This document shows positions 43,976 through 53,000 of a stretch of DNA of 64,000 bases, one piece after another. Where the stretch lies: contig CAVVDT010000003.1 in the NCBI GenBank assembly GCA_963747005.1, positions 1-64,000 on the forward strand, read 5' to 3'. Numbering within the stretch: position 1 is the first letter of the stretch; each line of letters begins with the position of its first letter. A program made the position numbers and the translations under genes. Source of the DNA: CAVVDT01 sp963747005 (GTDB lineage: Bacteria; Pseudomonadota; Alphaproteobacteria; Rhizobiales; Aestuariivirgaceae). The notes under the pieces are model-generated. The model did not search any database. It saw only the letters and a program-made list of their open reading frames with translations, and was not told the DNA's origin.

Positions 43976-46651
43976 ATGGCGCAGCATGATGCGGCGGCGG
44001 CGCCCGATGTGCGGGCCGAGGACTATCTGACCGAGGCCGATACCGGCGGGCGCAATCCGCGCGGCTGGCAACGCCATATCATCCCCGGCATCGCCATCTG
44101 TTGGGCGCTCTATCAGCTCTATATCGCCTCCAGCCTGTCGTTCATTCTGCAGGATGCCGTCGGCCGCCCGCTCGCCGCGATGGGCATCCATATCAGCTTC
44201 ATCTTCAATTCCTCCGAAGCCCGCGTGGTGCATCTGGCCTTTGCCTTCTGCCTCGCCGCATTCGCCTTTCCGCTGGGCCGGTGGGCACCGCGCGACCGCA
44301 TACCCTGGTACGACTGGCTGCTCGCGCTTGCCGGCATCGTCACCTGCCTTTACCTCGTCGCCTTCAAGGACGCCATTGCCGAGCGCGCCGGGCTGCCGAC
44401 CCATGCCGATCTCGTCATCTCCGCCACCGGCATGGTGGTGCTCGGCATCTGCGTCTACCGCACGTTGGGTCTGCCGCTCCTGTGCGTGGCGCTGGTGTTC
44501 CTGTTCTACGTGTTCTTCGGCCATGCCTCGATCCTGCCGGACGCCATCCAGTGGAAGGGCGCTTCCCTGAGCAAGGCGCTGTGGCATTTCTGGATGCAGC
44601 TCGAAGGCGTCTTCGGGGTGGCGCTGGGCGTCTCGACCTCGATGATCTTCCTGTTCGTGCTGTTCGGCGCCATGCTGGAGAAGGCCGGCGCCGGCAACTA
44701 TTTCATCAAGCTGGCCTTTGCCTTGCTGGGCCACCTGCGCGGCGGGCCGGCCAAGGCCGCGGTGGTGTCGTCGGCCCTTTCCGGCATCTATTCCGGCTCC
44801 TCCATCGCCAATGTGGTCTCGACCGGCGTCTTCACCATCCCGCTGATGAAGCGCACCGGCTTTTCGGCCGAAAAGGCCGGCGCCGTCGAGGTGGCGGCCT
44901 CGGTCAACGGCCAGTTGACCCCGCCGGTCATGGGTGCGGCGGCCTTCCTGATGGCCGAATACACCGGCGTCAGCTATCTGGAGATCGTCAAGCACGCCTT
45001 CCTGCCGGCCGTCATCGCCTACATCGCGCTGTTCTATATCGTCCACCTCGAGGCTCTGAAGATGGGTCTGGAAGGCCTGCCCAGGCGCCGCTCGGCCAGG
45101 CCGTGGCTGCAACGCATGATGGGCCTTCTCTTCGGCTTCATCGCCATGTGCGCCCTGGTGCTGGGGGTCTATTACGGCCTCGGCTGGATCAAGACGGTGG
45201 CCGGCGACTTTGCTTCTGTAGTATCGATCGGCGGCCTGGCCATTGCCTATGTGGGACTGGTGCGCCTGTCGGCGCGCTATCCCGATCTCGAACTCGACGA
45301 TCCCGATGCCCCGGTGCTCGAACTGCCCGAGGCGGGGCCGGTCGCCGTCACCGGCCTCTACTACCTCGTTCCCATCGTGGTGCTCATCTGGTGCATCATG
45401 GTGGAGCGCCTGTCGCCGGGCCTGTCGGCCTACCTCGCCACCCTGGTGATGATCGCCCTGATGGTCACCCAGCATGCGCTGAAGGGCATATTCCGCGGCA
45501 CACCCGATGTTGCCGCCGACCTGAAGAAGGGCTTCAGGGATTGCGTCGACGGCATGATTTCCGGCTCGCGCAACATGATCGCCATCGCGGTGGCGACGGG
45601 TGCGGCCGGCGTCATCGTCGGCACCGTGTCGCTGACCGGCATGCACCAGGTGGTCGGCGACTTCGTGGAGTTCCTCTCCGGCGGCAGCCTGATCGCCATG
45701 CTGTCGCTGGTGGCGGTAATGAGCCTGGTGCTCGGCATGGGGCTGCCGACCACGGCCAACTACATCGTCGTCTCCTCGCTCATGGCTCCGGTCGTGGTCT
45801 CGGTCGGCGCCCAGTCGGGCCTCATCGTGCCGCTGATCGCGGTGCACATGTTCGTGTTCTATTTCGGCATCCTCGCCGACGACACCCCGCCGGTGGGGCT
45901 TGCCGCGTTTGCCGCTGCCGCCATCTCGCAGGGCGATCCCATCCGCACCGGCATCCAGGGCTTCATGTACGATATCCGGACCGCCGTCCTGCCGTTCCTG
46001 TTCATCTTCAACACCGACCTTTTGCTCATCAACGTGTCGCCCCTGCACGCCGTCTTCGTGTTCATCGTGGCGGTGGCGGCGATGCTGCTGTTCGCCGCCG
46101 CCACGCAGGGCTATTTCCTGGTGCGCTCGCGCATCTGGGAATCGCTCGCCCTGCTGCTCGTCGCCTTCACGCTGTTCAGGCCGGGCTACTGGCTCGACCA
46201 GATGGACGCGCCATTCGCCACCGTCGCACCCAAAGAGATCATCCAGGCTGCCACCGAGCGGCCCGAGGATGGCCAGTTGCGGGTGGTGGTCTCAGGCCCC
46301 GACTTCGACGATCCGGGCAAGACCTTCAGGACCACGCTGCTCCTGCGTCTCGGCAAGGAAGGCCCGGGCGCCGAGCGCCTCAAGCGTGACGGTCTCGACC
46401 TGGAGATCGCCGGCGACACCGCCAGGGTGGTCGAGCCGCTGCCGGGCTCGCCGCTGTTCAACAAGATCGGCAAGAAATTCGACTTCTATGCCGGCGATCC
46501 GGTGGTCGTCTCCGAGGTGCAGGTGCGCGCCGATCGGGTGCGCAAGGAAGTGTTCTACATTCCCGCCCTGCTCCTCCTCGGACTGGTGGTGTTCCTGCAG
46601 ACGCGCCGTCGCGACAAGGTGAAGCTGGCGGCCGAGGCGACGGCGGTGTAG
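43976..46651 (+). CDS. TRAP-TAXI fused permease (small plus large membrane subunits)
   Basis: The 891-residue protein joins a DctQ-like four-helix part (about residues 25-170) to a DctM-like large part with the family motifs: GGPAKAAVVSSALSGIYSGS, SIANVVSTGVFTIPLMKRTG, VNGQLTPPVMGAAAFLMAEY and LGMGLPTTANYIVVSSLMAP. Roughly 16-18 hydrophobic segments follow. A C-terminal soluble extension of about 150 residues after the last core helices (about residues 735-865) precedes a final membrane helix, a known feature of the larger TAXI permeases. It imports the solute with Na+ or H+. ATG 43976 follows GGGGAAGGAATGAAGCG. Confidence 0.9.
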   Translation: MAQHDAAAAPDVRAEDYLTEADTGGRNPRGWQRHIIPGIAICWALYQLYIASSLSFILQDAVGRPLAAMGIHISFIFNSSEARVVHLAFAFCLAAFAFPLGRWAPRDRIPWYDWLLALAGIVTCLYLVAFKDAIAERAGLPTHADLVISATGMVVLGICVYRTLGLPLLCVALVFLFYVFFGHASILPDAIQWKGASLSKALWHFWMQLEGVFGVALGVSTSMIFLFVLFGAMLEKAGAGNYFIKLAFALLGHLRGGPAKAAVVSSALSGIYSGSSIANVVSTGVFTIPLMKRTGFSAEKAGAVEVAASVNGQLTPPVMGAAAFLMAEYTGVSYLEIVKHAFLPAVIAYIALFYIVHLEALKMGLEGLPRRRSARPWLQRMMGLLFGFIAMCALVLGVYYGLGWIKTVAGDFASVVSIGGLAIAYVGLVRLSARYPDLELDDPDAPVLELPEAGPVAVTGLYYLVPIVVLIWCIMVERLSPGLSAYLATLVMIALMVTQHALKGIFRGTPDVAADLKKGFRDCVDGMISGSRNMIAIAVATGAAGVIVGTVSLTGMHQVVGDFVEFLSGGSLIAMLSLVAVMSLVLGMGLPTTANYIVVSSLMAPVVVSVGAQSGLIVPLIAVHMFVFYFGILADDTPPVGLAAFAAAAISQGDPIRTGIQGFMYDIRTAVLPFLFIFNTDLLLINVSPLHAVFVFIVAVAAMLLFAAATQGYFLVRSRIWESLALLLVAFTLFRPGYWLDQMDAPFATVAPKEIIQAATERPEDGQLRVVVSGPDFDDPGKTFRTTLLLRLGKEGPGAERLKRDGLDLEIAGDTARVVEPLPGSPLFNKIGKKFDFYAGDPVVVSEVQVRADRVRKEVFYIPALLLLGLVVFLQTRRRDKVKLAAEATAV

Positions 46652-46710
46652 CGCCGTTCGTCCCATCCGTCATGGCCGCCGGAGGCCCGTCCATCCCTGT
46701 GACTGCACCG

Positions 46711-48063
46711 TCAGCCCGCCGCGGCGATTGCCTCATCGATGGAGCGTTCGAGCTTGTCGACCAGTTCGGCGATCTGCTGATCGCTGATGATGAAGGGCGG
46801 GGCGAGCAGCACGTGATCGCCGGCCGTGCCGTCGACGGTGCCGGCGAAGGGATAGCAGATGAGGCCGTTATCCATGGCCCGCGCCTTGATGCGGGCGGCA
46901 AGCTTGTGGGCCGCCGGGAACGGCGCCTTGCTTGCCCGGTCGGCCACCAACTCGACGCCGAGGAACAGGCCGCGCCCGCGTATATCGCCCACATGGCGAT
47001 GATCGCCGAAACGTTCGGCGAGCGCGGTGGTGAGCCTTTCGCCCATGACCGCCACGCGCGCAATGAGGTTTTCCTCCTCGAACACCTGCTGCACGGCGAG
47101 GCCCGCCGCACAGGCCGTGGCATGACCCACATAGGTGTGGCCGTGATTGAAGGCCCCGGAACCCTCATCGATCACCTCGGCCAGTTCCTCGCGCACCATC
47201 ATCGCCCCGATAGGCTGGTAGCCGCCGCCGAGGCCCTTGGCGAGGGTGATGATATCGGGCACCACTCCGTCCTGCTCGCAGGCGAAAAGAGTCCCGCAGC
47301 GTCCCATGCCGCACATCACCTCATCGAGGATCATGAAGGCCCCGTGCTCGTCGCAGATGCGGCGGATCTCCTTGAAGTAGCCGGACACCGGCGGCACCGC
47401 GCCCAGCGTCGCCCCGACCACCGTCTCGGCGATGAAGGCGATGGCGCGACCCTCGCCCAGATCGGCGATCTCGCGCTCCAGGCCGCCGGCCGCGCGCAGG
47501 CCGTAGTCCCGCTCGCTTTCGCCCTCGCGCTGCCAGCGATAGGCAAAGCACGGATCGATCTTGCGCACATTCGGCAAGAGGATGGCCCCGTAGGTACCGA
47601 GATTGGAGGCGCGCCCGCTCACCGACAGGGCGCCGATCGTGTTGCCGTGATAGGAGAAGCGCCGCGAGATGAAGGTGTCGCGCTTGACCTCACCGCGCTC
47701 GACGTGAAGCTGGCGGGCAAGCTTCAGCGCCGCCTCGTTGGCTTCCGAACCGCCTGACAGATAATAGACCCGCCATTCGCCGCCCGGCGCCTTGGCCGAG
47801 AGGATTTCCGCCAGCCGCTCGGCCGGCTCGTTGGTGAAGAACGAGGTGTGGGCAAAGGCCATGTGCTCGAGCTGGTCGACGATGGCGGCGATGACTTTCG
47901 GGTGGCCGTGGCCGAGACAGGAGACCGCCGCCCCGCCCGAGGCATCGAGATACTGCTTGCCGCTGGCATCGGTGATGTAGGCGCCGCGTGCCGAACGGGC
48001 TTGCGGGTAGGTCAGGGAGGGGTTGCGATAGAAGACCCGCGATACATTTGGGCGTGACGGCAT
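46711..48063 (-). CDS. class III pyridoxal-phosphate aminotransferase
   Basis: The 450-residue enzyme has the class III fold: YLDASGGAAVSCLGHGHPKV, YYLSGGSEANEAALKLARQL, SYHGNTIGALSVSGR, FMILDEVMCGMGRCGTLFAC and the PLP-binding Lys276 in ITLAKGLGGGYQPIGAMMV. It resembles the omega-amino-acid:pyruvate and taurine-type branch, which transfers amino groups to pyruvate or glyoxylate; the exact substrate is not readable. It converges with the TRAP permease and is divergent from the glycerate kinase, so it may act on the imported compound. Confidence 0.85.
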   Translation of the reverse strand: MPSRPNVSRVFYRNPSLTYPQARSARGAYITDASGKQYLDASGGAAVSCLGHGHPKVIAAIVDQLEHMAFAHTSFFTNEPAERLAEILSAKAPGGEWRVYYLSGGSEANEAALKLARQLHVERGEVKRDTFISRRFSYHGNTIGALSVSGRASNLGTYGAILLPNVRKIDPCFAYRWQREGESERDYGLRAAGGLEREIADLGEGRAIAFIAETVVGATLGAVPPVSGYFKEIRRICDEHGAFMILDEVMCGMGRCGTLFACEQDGVVPDIITLAKGLGGGYQPIGAMMVREELAEVIDEGSGAFNHGHTYVGHATACAAGLAVQQVFEEENLIARVAVMGERLTTALAERFGDHRHVGDIRGRGLFLGVELVADRASKAPFPAAHKLAARIKARAMDNGLICYPFAGTVDGTAGDHVLLAPPFIISDQQIAELVDKLERSIDEAIAAAG

Positions 48064-48136
48064 GAAGAGTTGTCCTTATGACATGGCGCTTCCGGCATTA
48101 TTCGCCCCCGCCCGGTGAACCGCAACCCTTGCGACC

Positions 48137-49396
48137 ATGGAACATGGCATGAGCGAAAGATCGCCCGCTGACTTCCTGAGAAGCCTGTTCGATCGCGCGG
48201 TGGCAGCGGCCGACCCGAAGCTGTGTGTGCCGCGCCATTTGCCGCCGCGCCCCAGGGGCCGCATCGTCGTGGTCGGCGCCGGCAAGGCCTCGGCTGCCAT
48301 GGCGGCCGCCGTCGAAGCCCGGTGGGGAGAAGGGCTCGAAGGGCTGGTCATCACCCGCTACGGCCATGGCGTGGCGTGCAGGTCGATCGAGATCGTCGAG
48401 GCCTCGCACCCGGTCCCCGACGCGGCGGGCCAGGAAGCAGCGGCCCGCATGGCGGAACTGGTCACCGGACTGACGCCCGATGATTTCGTCCTCTGCCTGA
48501 TCTCGGGCGGTGGCTCGGCCCTCCTCGCCGCGCCCGCTGCCGGCCTGACGCTGGCCGACAAGCAGGACCTGAACCGCCAGCTTCTAGGCTGCGGCGCTCC
48601 CATCGGCGAGATGAACTGCGTGAGGAAGCACCTGTCGGCCCTCAAGGGCGGCCGCCTGGCGGCCCGCGCCCATCCCGCCCGCGTCCTCTCGCTGGTGATT
48701 TCCGATGTGCCGGGCGACGATCCCTCAACGGTTGCCTCGGGGCCCACCGTCGCCGACCCCACCACCGTCGCCGATGCCCGTGCCATCATCGCCAGATACG
48801 GTCTGAAACTGCCTGCCCATGTCGCGGCCTTCCTTGCAACGCCCGAAGCCGAAACGCCCAAGCCCGGCGATCATCGCCTCGCCCGCGCCGAGACCCGTAT
48901 CGTGGCCGCACCGGCGCTGTCGATCGCCGCCGCCGCTGGAGTCGCCAAAGCCGCCGGCTACTCGATCGTCGATCTCGGCGACCGGGTGGAGGGCGAGGCA
49001 CGCCAGGTGGGGCGCGAGCACGCCGGGATCGCGCTCAAGACGGGGGGACCGGCGGTCATCCTGTCGGGTGGTGAGACAACCGTCACCCTGAAGGGCAGGG
49101 GACGCGGCGGCCGCAACAGCGAATACGCCCTCGCTCTGGCCATCGCGCTCGATGGCGCGGCGGGCATTTCAGCCATTGCCTGCGATACCGACGGCATCGA
49201 TGGCTCGGAGGACAATGCCGGCGCCATGGTGCTCCCGGATACGCTGGCGCGGGCACGTGCGATGGGGCTGGACCCCGCTGCCTTCCTCGCCGACAACGAT
49301 GCCTATGGCTTCTTTGCCGCCCTCGGCGATCTGGTCGTCACCGGCCCGACGCTGACCAACGTCAACGACTTCCGCGCCATCGTCGTCGAGCGATAA
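48137..49396 (+). CDS. ttuD: glycerate 2-kinase / hydroxypyruvate reductase family (MOFRL)
   Basis: The 419-residue protein matches the DUF4147-MOFRL family: RIVVVGAGKASAAMAAAVEA, DDFVLCLISGGGSALLAAPA, GEMNCVRKHLSALKGGRLAA, and the MOFRL end LKGRGRGGRNSEYALALAIA with DTDGIDGSEDNAGAM. Members phosphorylate glycerate to 2-phosphoglycerate; several are annotated as TtuD hydroxypyruvate reductase. It fits glyoxylate and glycerate metabolism beside malate synthase G, with which it converges (stops 6 bases apart). ATG 48149 is an alternative start. Confidence 0.85.
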   Translation: MEHGMSERSPADFLRSLFDRAVAAADPKLCVPRHLPPRPRGRIVVVGAGKASAAMAAAVEARWGEGLEGLVITRYGHGVACRSIEIVEASHPVPDAAGQEAAARMAELVTGLTPDDFVLCLISGGGSALLAAPAAGLTLADKQDLNRQLLGCGAPIGEMNCVRKHLSALKGGRLAARAHPARVLSLVISDVPGDDPSTVASGPTVADPTTVADARAIIARYGLKLPAHVAAFLATPEAETPKPGDHRLARAETRIVAAPALSIAAAAGVAKAAGYSIVDLGDRVEGEARQVGREHAGIALKTGGPAVILSGGETTVTLKGRGRGGRNSEYALALAIALDGAAGISAIACDTDGIDGSEDNAGAMVLPDTLARARAMGLDPAAFLADNDAYGFFAALGDLVVTGPTLTNVNDFRAIVVER

Positions 49397-49402
49397 GGCC
49401 GG

Positions 49403-51580
49403 TCAACCCCCGTAGCGTGCCTTGGCCTCGGCGCGACGGGCATGCAGGATCGGCTCGGTATAGCCGTTGGGCTGCGCCTCGCCCTTGAACACCAGGTCGC
49501 AGGCCGCCTGGAAGGCGATGCTGTCGTCGAAATCGGGCGCCATGTTGCGGTAGTCGGGATCGCCGGCGTTCTGTTCGTCCACCACCGCTGCCATGCGCTG
49601 CATCGTCGCCATCACCTGCTGGCGCGAGACGATGCCGTGATGCAGCCAGTTGGCGATGTGCTGGGAGGATATGCGCAAGGTGGCGCGGTCCTCCATCAGG
49701 CCGACATTGTTGATGTCGGGCACCTTGGAGCAGCCGACGCCGTGGTCGATCCAGCGCACCACATAGCCGAGGATGCCTTGCGCGTTGTTGTCGAGTTCGG
49801 CCTGGATTTCTTCCGCGCTCCAGTTGGGGCGCGAGGCCAGCGGGATCGACAGGATGTCGGCGAGCCTGGCGCGCGCCCGACCGCGGATTTCGGCCTGGCG
49901 GTGCTTGACATTGACGGCGTGGTAATGGGTCGCGTGCAGCACGGCGGCGGTGGGCGAGGGGACCCAGGCGGTATCGGCGCCGGCCATGGGGTGGGCGATC
50001 TTCTGGACCAGCATGTCGGCCATGCGGTCGGGCATCGCCCACATGCCCTTGCCGATCTGGGCATGGCCGGGCAGGCCGCACAACATACCCGCATCGACGT
50101 TGGAATTCTCGTAGGCGGCGATCCAGGCGGCCTCTTTCATGTCGCCCTTGCGGATCATCGCACCCGCCTGCATGGAGGTGTGGATTTCATCGCCGGTGCG
50201 GTCGAGGAAGCCGGTATTGATGAAGAAGACGCGCGATGCCGCCCGACGGATGCATTCCTTGAGGTTCACCGTGGTGCGGCGCTCCTCGTCCATGATTCCC
50301 ATCTTCAGCGTATTGGCGGCAAGGCCAAAGGCCCCTTCGATGGCACCGAAGACTTCGGCCACATGCGCCACCTCCTGCGGTCCGTGCAGCTTGGGCACCA
50401 CCACATAGACGGAACCGGCGTGCGAGTTGGCGCGTCGCCCGTTCACGCCCACGTCGTGCAGCGCAATGGCGGTATTGACGAGGGCATCGATCAGGGTCTC
50501 GGGTGTCTCCTTGCCGCCGTCATGGGTGATGGCATTGCTGGTCATCAGCAGGCCGACATTGCGCACCAGCATCAGGGCGCGGCCGTGCAGGTCGACGAAC
50601 TCCCCGTCCGGGCCCTCGTAGGAGCGATCGGGATTGAGGCGGCGAGCGATGGTCCGGCCGGCCTTTTCAACGTCGGCGGCGAGGTCGCCCTTCATCAGGC
50701 CGAGCCAGTTGCGATAGACCTCGACCTTGTCGTCGGCATCGACGGCGGCAACCGAATCCTCGCAGTCCATGATGGTGGTGAGCGCCGCCTCCATCACCAT
50801 GTCGGCGACGCCGGCATCGTCGTCCTTGCCGATGGGATGTTGGCGGTCGATGATGATGTCGATATGCAGGCCGTTGTTGGCGATGAGGATGCTCGAGGGC
50901 GCATCCATCTCGCCACGGTAGCCGCGCAACTGGGCAGGGTCCGTCAGGCCGGTCCGCGAACCGCTGGCGAGGTCCACCACCAGCTTGCCCTCCTCGATGC
51001 GATAGCGCGCCACGTCGGCATGCGAGCCGCCGAACAGCGGGGCCGTGTCGTCCAGAAAGCGCTTCGCCCAGGCAATGACCCTGGCGCCACGCACCGGGTT
51101 GTAGCGCCCGGTGCGCCCGGCGCCGCCGTCGTCGGCGATGGCATCGGTGCCGTAGAGTGCGTCGTAGAGCGAGCCCCAGCGGGCATTGGCGGCATTGAGC
51201 GCATAACGCGCATTCATCACCGGCACCACGAGTTGCGGGCCGGCGACGCCGGCGATCTCGCTGTCGACGCGGGTGCTGGCGATCCTGAAATCCGGCCCCT
51301 CCGGCTCGACATAGCCGATGTCCCGGAGGAACGCCTCATAGGCCGCAGCGTCGATGGCACCGTTGCCATGCGCCAGATGCCAGGCATCGATCCTTTCCTG
51401 CAAGGCGTCGCGATGCGCCACCAGGGCGCGGTTTTCCGGGGCAAAGCTGTGGATGATGCGATCCGCGGCCGCCCAGAAGGCAGCGCTGCTCAAGCCGCTG
51501 CCGGGCAGCGCCTCCTTGTTGATGAAGTCATAAAGGATGCGGGCGACGGCAAGTCCGCCGTGCACGATCATGTCGGACAT
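49403..51580 (-). CDS. glcB: malate synthase G
   Basis: The 725-residue enzyme condenses glyoxylate and acetyl-CoA to malate. Family segments include GRYNPVRGARVIAWAKRFLD, TTIMDCEDSVAAVDADDKVE, MKGDLAADVEKAGRTIARRL, YVVVPKLHGPQEVAHVAEVF, MGIMDEERRTTVNLKECIR and KGMWAMPDRMADMLVQKIAH. Length is typical of the monomeric G form. It lies downstream of glcDEF on the same strand after a 114-base gap, so glycolate oxidation and glyoxylate use are encoded together. ATG 51580. Confidence 0.95.
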   Translation of the reverse strand: MSDMIVHGGLAVARILYDFINKEALPGSGLSSAAFWAAADRIIHSFAPENRALVAHRDALQERIDAWHLAHGNGAIDAAAYEAFLRDIGYVEPEGPDFRIASTRVDSEIAGVAGPQLVVPVMNARYALNAANARWGSLYDALYGTDAIADDGGAGRTGRYNPVRGARVIAWAKRFLDDTAPLFGGSHADVARYRIEEGKLVVDLASGSRTGLTDPAQLRGYRGEMDAPSSILIANNGLHIDIIIDRQHPIGKDDDAGVADMVMEAALTTIMDCEDSVAAVDADDKVEVYRNWLGLMKGDLAADVEKAGRTIARRLNPDRSYEGPDGEFVDLHGRALMLVRNVGLLMTSNAITHDGGKETPETLIDALVNTAIALHDVGVNGRRANSHAGSVYVVVPKLHGPQEVAHVAEVFGAIEGAFGLAANTLKMGIMDEERRTTVNLKECIRRAASRVFFINTGFLDRTGDEIHTSMQAGAMIRKGDMKEAAWIAAYENSNVDAGMLCGLPGHAQIGKGMWAMPDRMADMLVQKIAHPMAGADTAWVPSPTAAVLHATHYHAVNVKHRQAEIRGRARARLADILSIPLASRPNWSAEEIQAELDNNAQGILGYVVRWIDHGVGCSKVPDINNVGLMEDRATLRISSQHIANWLHHGIVSRQQVMATMQRMAAVVDEQNAGDPDYRNMAPDFDDSIAFQAACDLVFKGEAQPNGYTEPILHARRAEAKARYGG

Positions 51581-51694
51581 CTTGAAAGCTTTCTTCTGCG
51601 GTCTGCCTGCCGTTGCGGGATGTGTCGCCTGGGAAAATGGCGCAATCGATGGCCCCGCTTTTTGGCAGCGCCCGGCGAATTGTCATCCACGGTT

Positions 51695-52993
51695 TTACAT
51701 TGCGGAAGGTTCGGGACCGCCGAGCGCCCAGTCCAGCAGTTCAACCGTGTGTACCACCGGCACTCCGGCGTCGCGGCCGAGCTGGGTGATGCAGCCGATA
51801 TTGCCGGTGGCAACCACGTCGGGCCTGACGCTGGCGATGTTGGCGAGCTTGCGGGCTTTGAGCCGTTCGGCAATGTCGGATTGCAGCATGTTGTAGGTGC
51901 CGGCCGAGCCGCAACACAGATGGCCCTCCGGGATTTCGAGCACCTCGAACCCGGCGGCGGCGAGCAGCGCCTTGGGCTGGCGGGTGATCTTCTGGCCGTG
52001 CTGCATGGAACAGGCCGAATGATAGGCGATCTTGAGCCGGCGCGGCGCGGCGATATCGGGCGGCAACTTGCCGTCGAGGAATTCCGTGATGTCCTTTGCC
52101 AACCCCGCCACCCGTTCGGCCTTTGCCTTGTAGGCGGCATTAAAGCGCAGCATGTGGCCGTAATCCTTCACCGTCGTGCCGCAGCCCGAGGCGTTGATGA
52201 TGATCGCATCGAGGCCTTCGCCGTCGAGTTCCACCGTCCAGGCATCGACGTTCAGTCGCGCCCGCGCCAGTGCATCGGCTTCCATGCCGAGATGATGGGT
52301 GGCCGAACCGCAACACCCCATCTCCGCCGGCAGCACCACGTCATAGCCGAGGCGGTTGAGAATCGAGATAGTCGCCCGGTTGATGCTCGGCTCCAGCACG
52401 TCCTGTACGCAGCCGGCGAGCATCACCACCCGACCCTTCCTCTCAGCCCTTGCCCGATGCACGCCGCGCGCCACCGCCTCGGTGCGGCGGTGCACCGTTG
52501 GCGGCGCCAGTGCGAGCATGGCGGCGGCCGGCTTGAGGCCGGGCAGGGCCTTGATGAGGGGTGCCAGGGGCCGCCCGAAGCGTGCCGCCTGCAGCGCCAG
52601 ACGGAACAGGCCCGCATTCGGTATCACGCGGGCAAGCACAGCGCGGAACACGCGGTCCATGAACGACCGCCGGTAAGTTTTGTGCACATGGGCGCGCGCC
52701 TCGTCGATCAGGTGCATGTAGTTGACGCCCGACGGGCAGGCGGTCATGCAGGAAAGGCACGACAGGCAGCGGTCGATGTGCTTGGCTTCCTCGGGGCCGG
52801 CCGGGCGGCCCTGTTCCAGCATCTCCTTGATCAGGTAGATGCGCCCGCGCGGGCTGTCGAGCTCATCGCCGAGCAGCACATAGGTCGGGCAGGTGGCGGT
52901 GCAGAAGCCGCAATGGACGCAAGTCCTGAGGATCTGGTTGGCCTCGGCGATGCGCGGTTCGGCAAGCTGTTGTTGGGTAAAGAGGGTTTGCAT
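51695..52993 (-). CDS. glcF: glycolate oxidase iron-sulfur subunit
   Basis: GlcF carries electrons from the flavin subunits. The 432-residue protein has two [4Fe-4S] motifs near the N-terminus, CVHCGFCTATCP and CLSCLSCMTACP, and two CCG domains with GCCGSATHHLGME and LCCGSAGTYNML. Start ATG 52993 (MQTLFTQQQLAEPRIAEANQ) is the usual one. It follows glcE by 7 bases and precedes glcB. Confidence 0.95.
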   Translation of the reverse strand: MQTLFTQQQLAEPRIAEANQILRTCVHCGFCTATCPTYVLLGDELDSPRGRIYLIKEMLEQGRPAGPEEAKHIDRCLSCLSCMTACPSGVNYMHLIDEARAHVHKTYRRSFMDRVFRAVLARVIPNAGLFRLALQAARFGRPLAPLIKALPGLKPAAAMLALAPPTVHRRTEAVARGVHRARAERKGRVVMLAGCVQDVLEPSINRATISILNRLGYDVVLPAEMGCCGSATHHLGMEADALARARLNVDAWTVELDGEGLDAIIINASGCGTTVKDYGHMLRFNAAYKAKAERVAGLAKDITEFLDGKLPPDIAAPRRLKIAYHSACSMQHGQKITRQPKALLAAAGFEVLEIPEGHLCCGSAGTYNMLQSDIAERLKARKLANIASVRPDVVATGNIGCITQLGRDAGVPVVHTVELLDWALGGPEPSAM

Positions 52994-53000
52994 GTGCGCT

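Noticed and set aside
42893..46048. 1051-codon open frame on the minus strand opposite the TRAP-TAXI genes
   Set aside because: It is antisense to two well-identified genes, its product is His/Gly/Asp-rich low-complexity sequence typical of GC-rich shadow frames, and it has no family motif.
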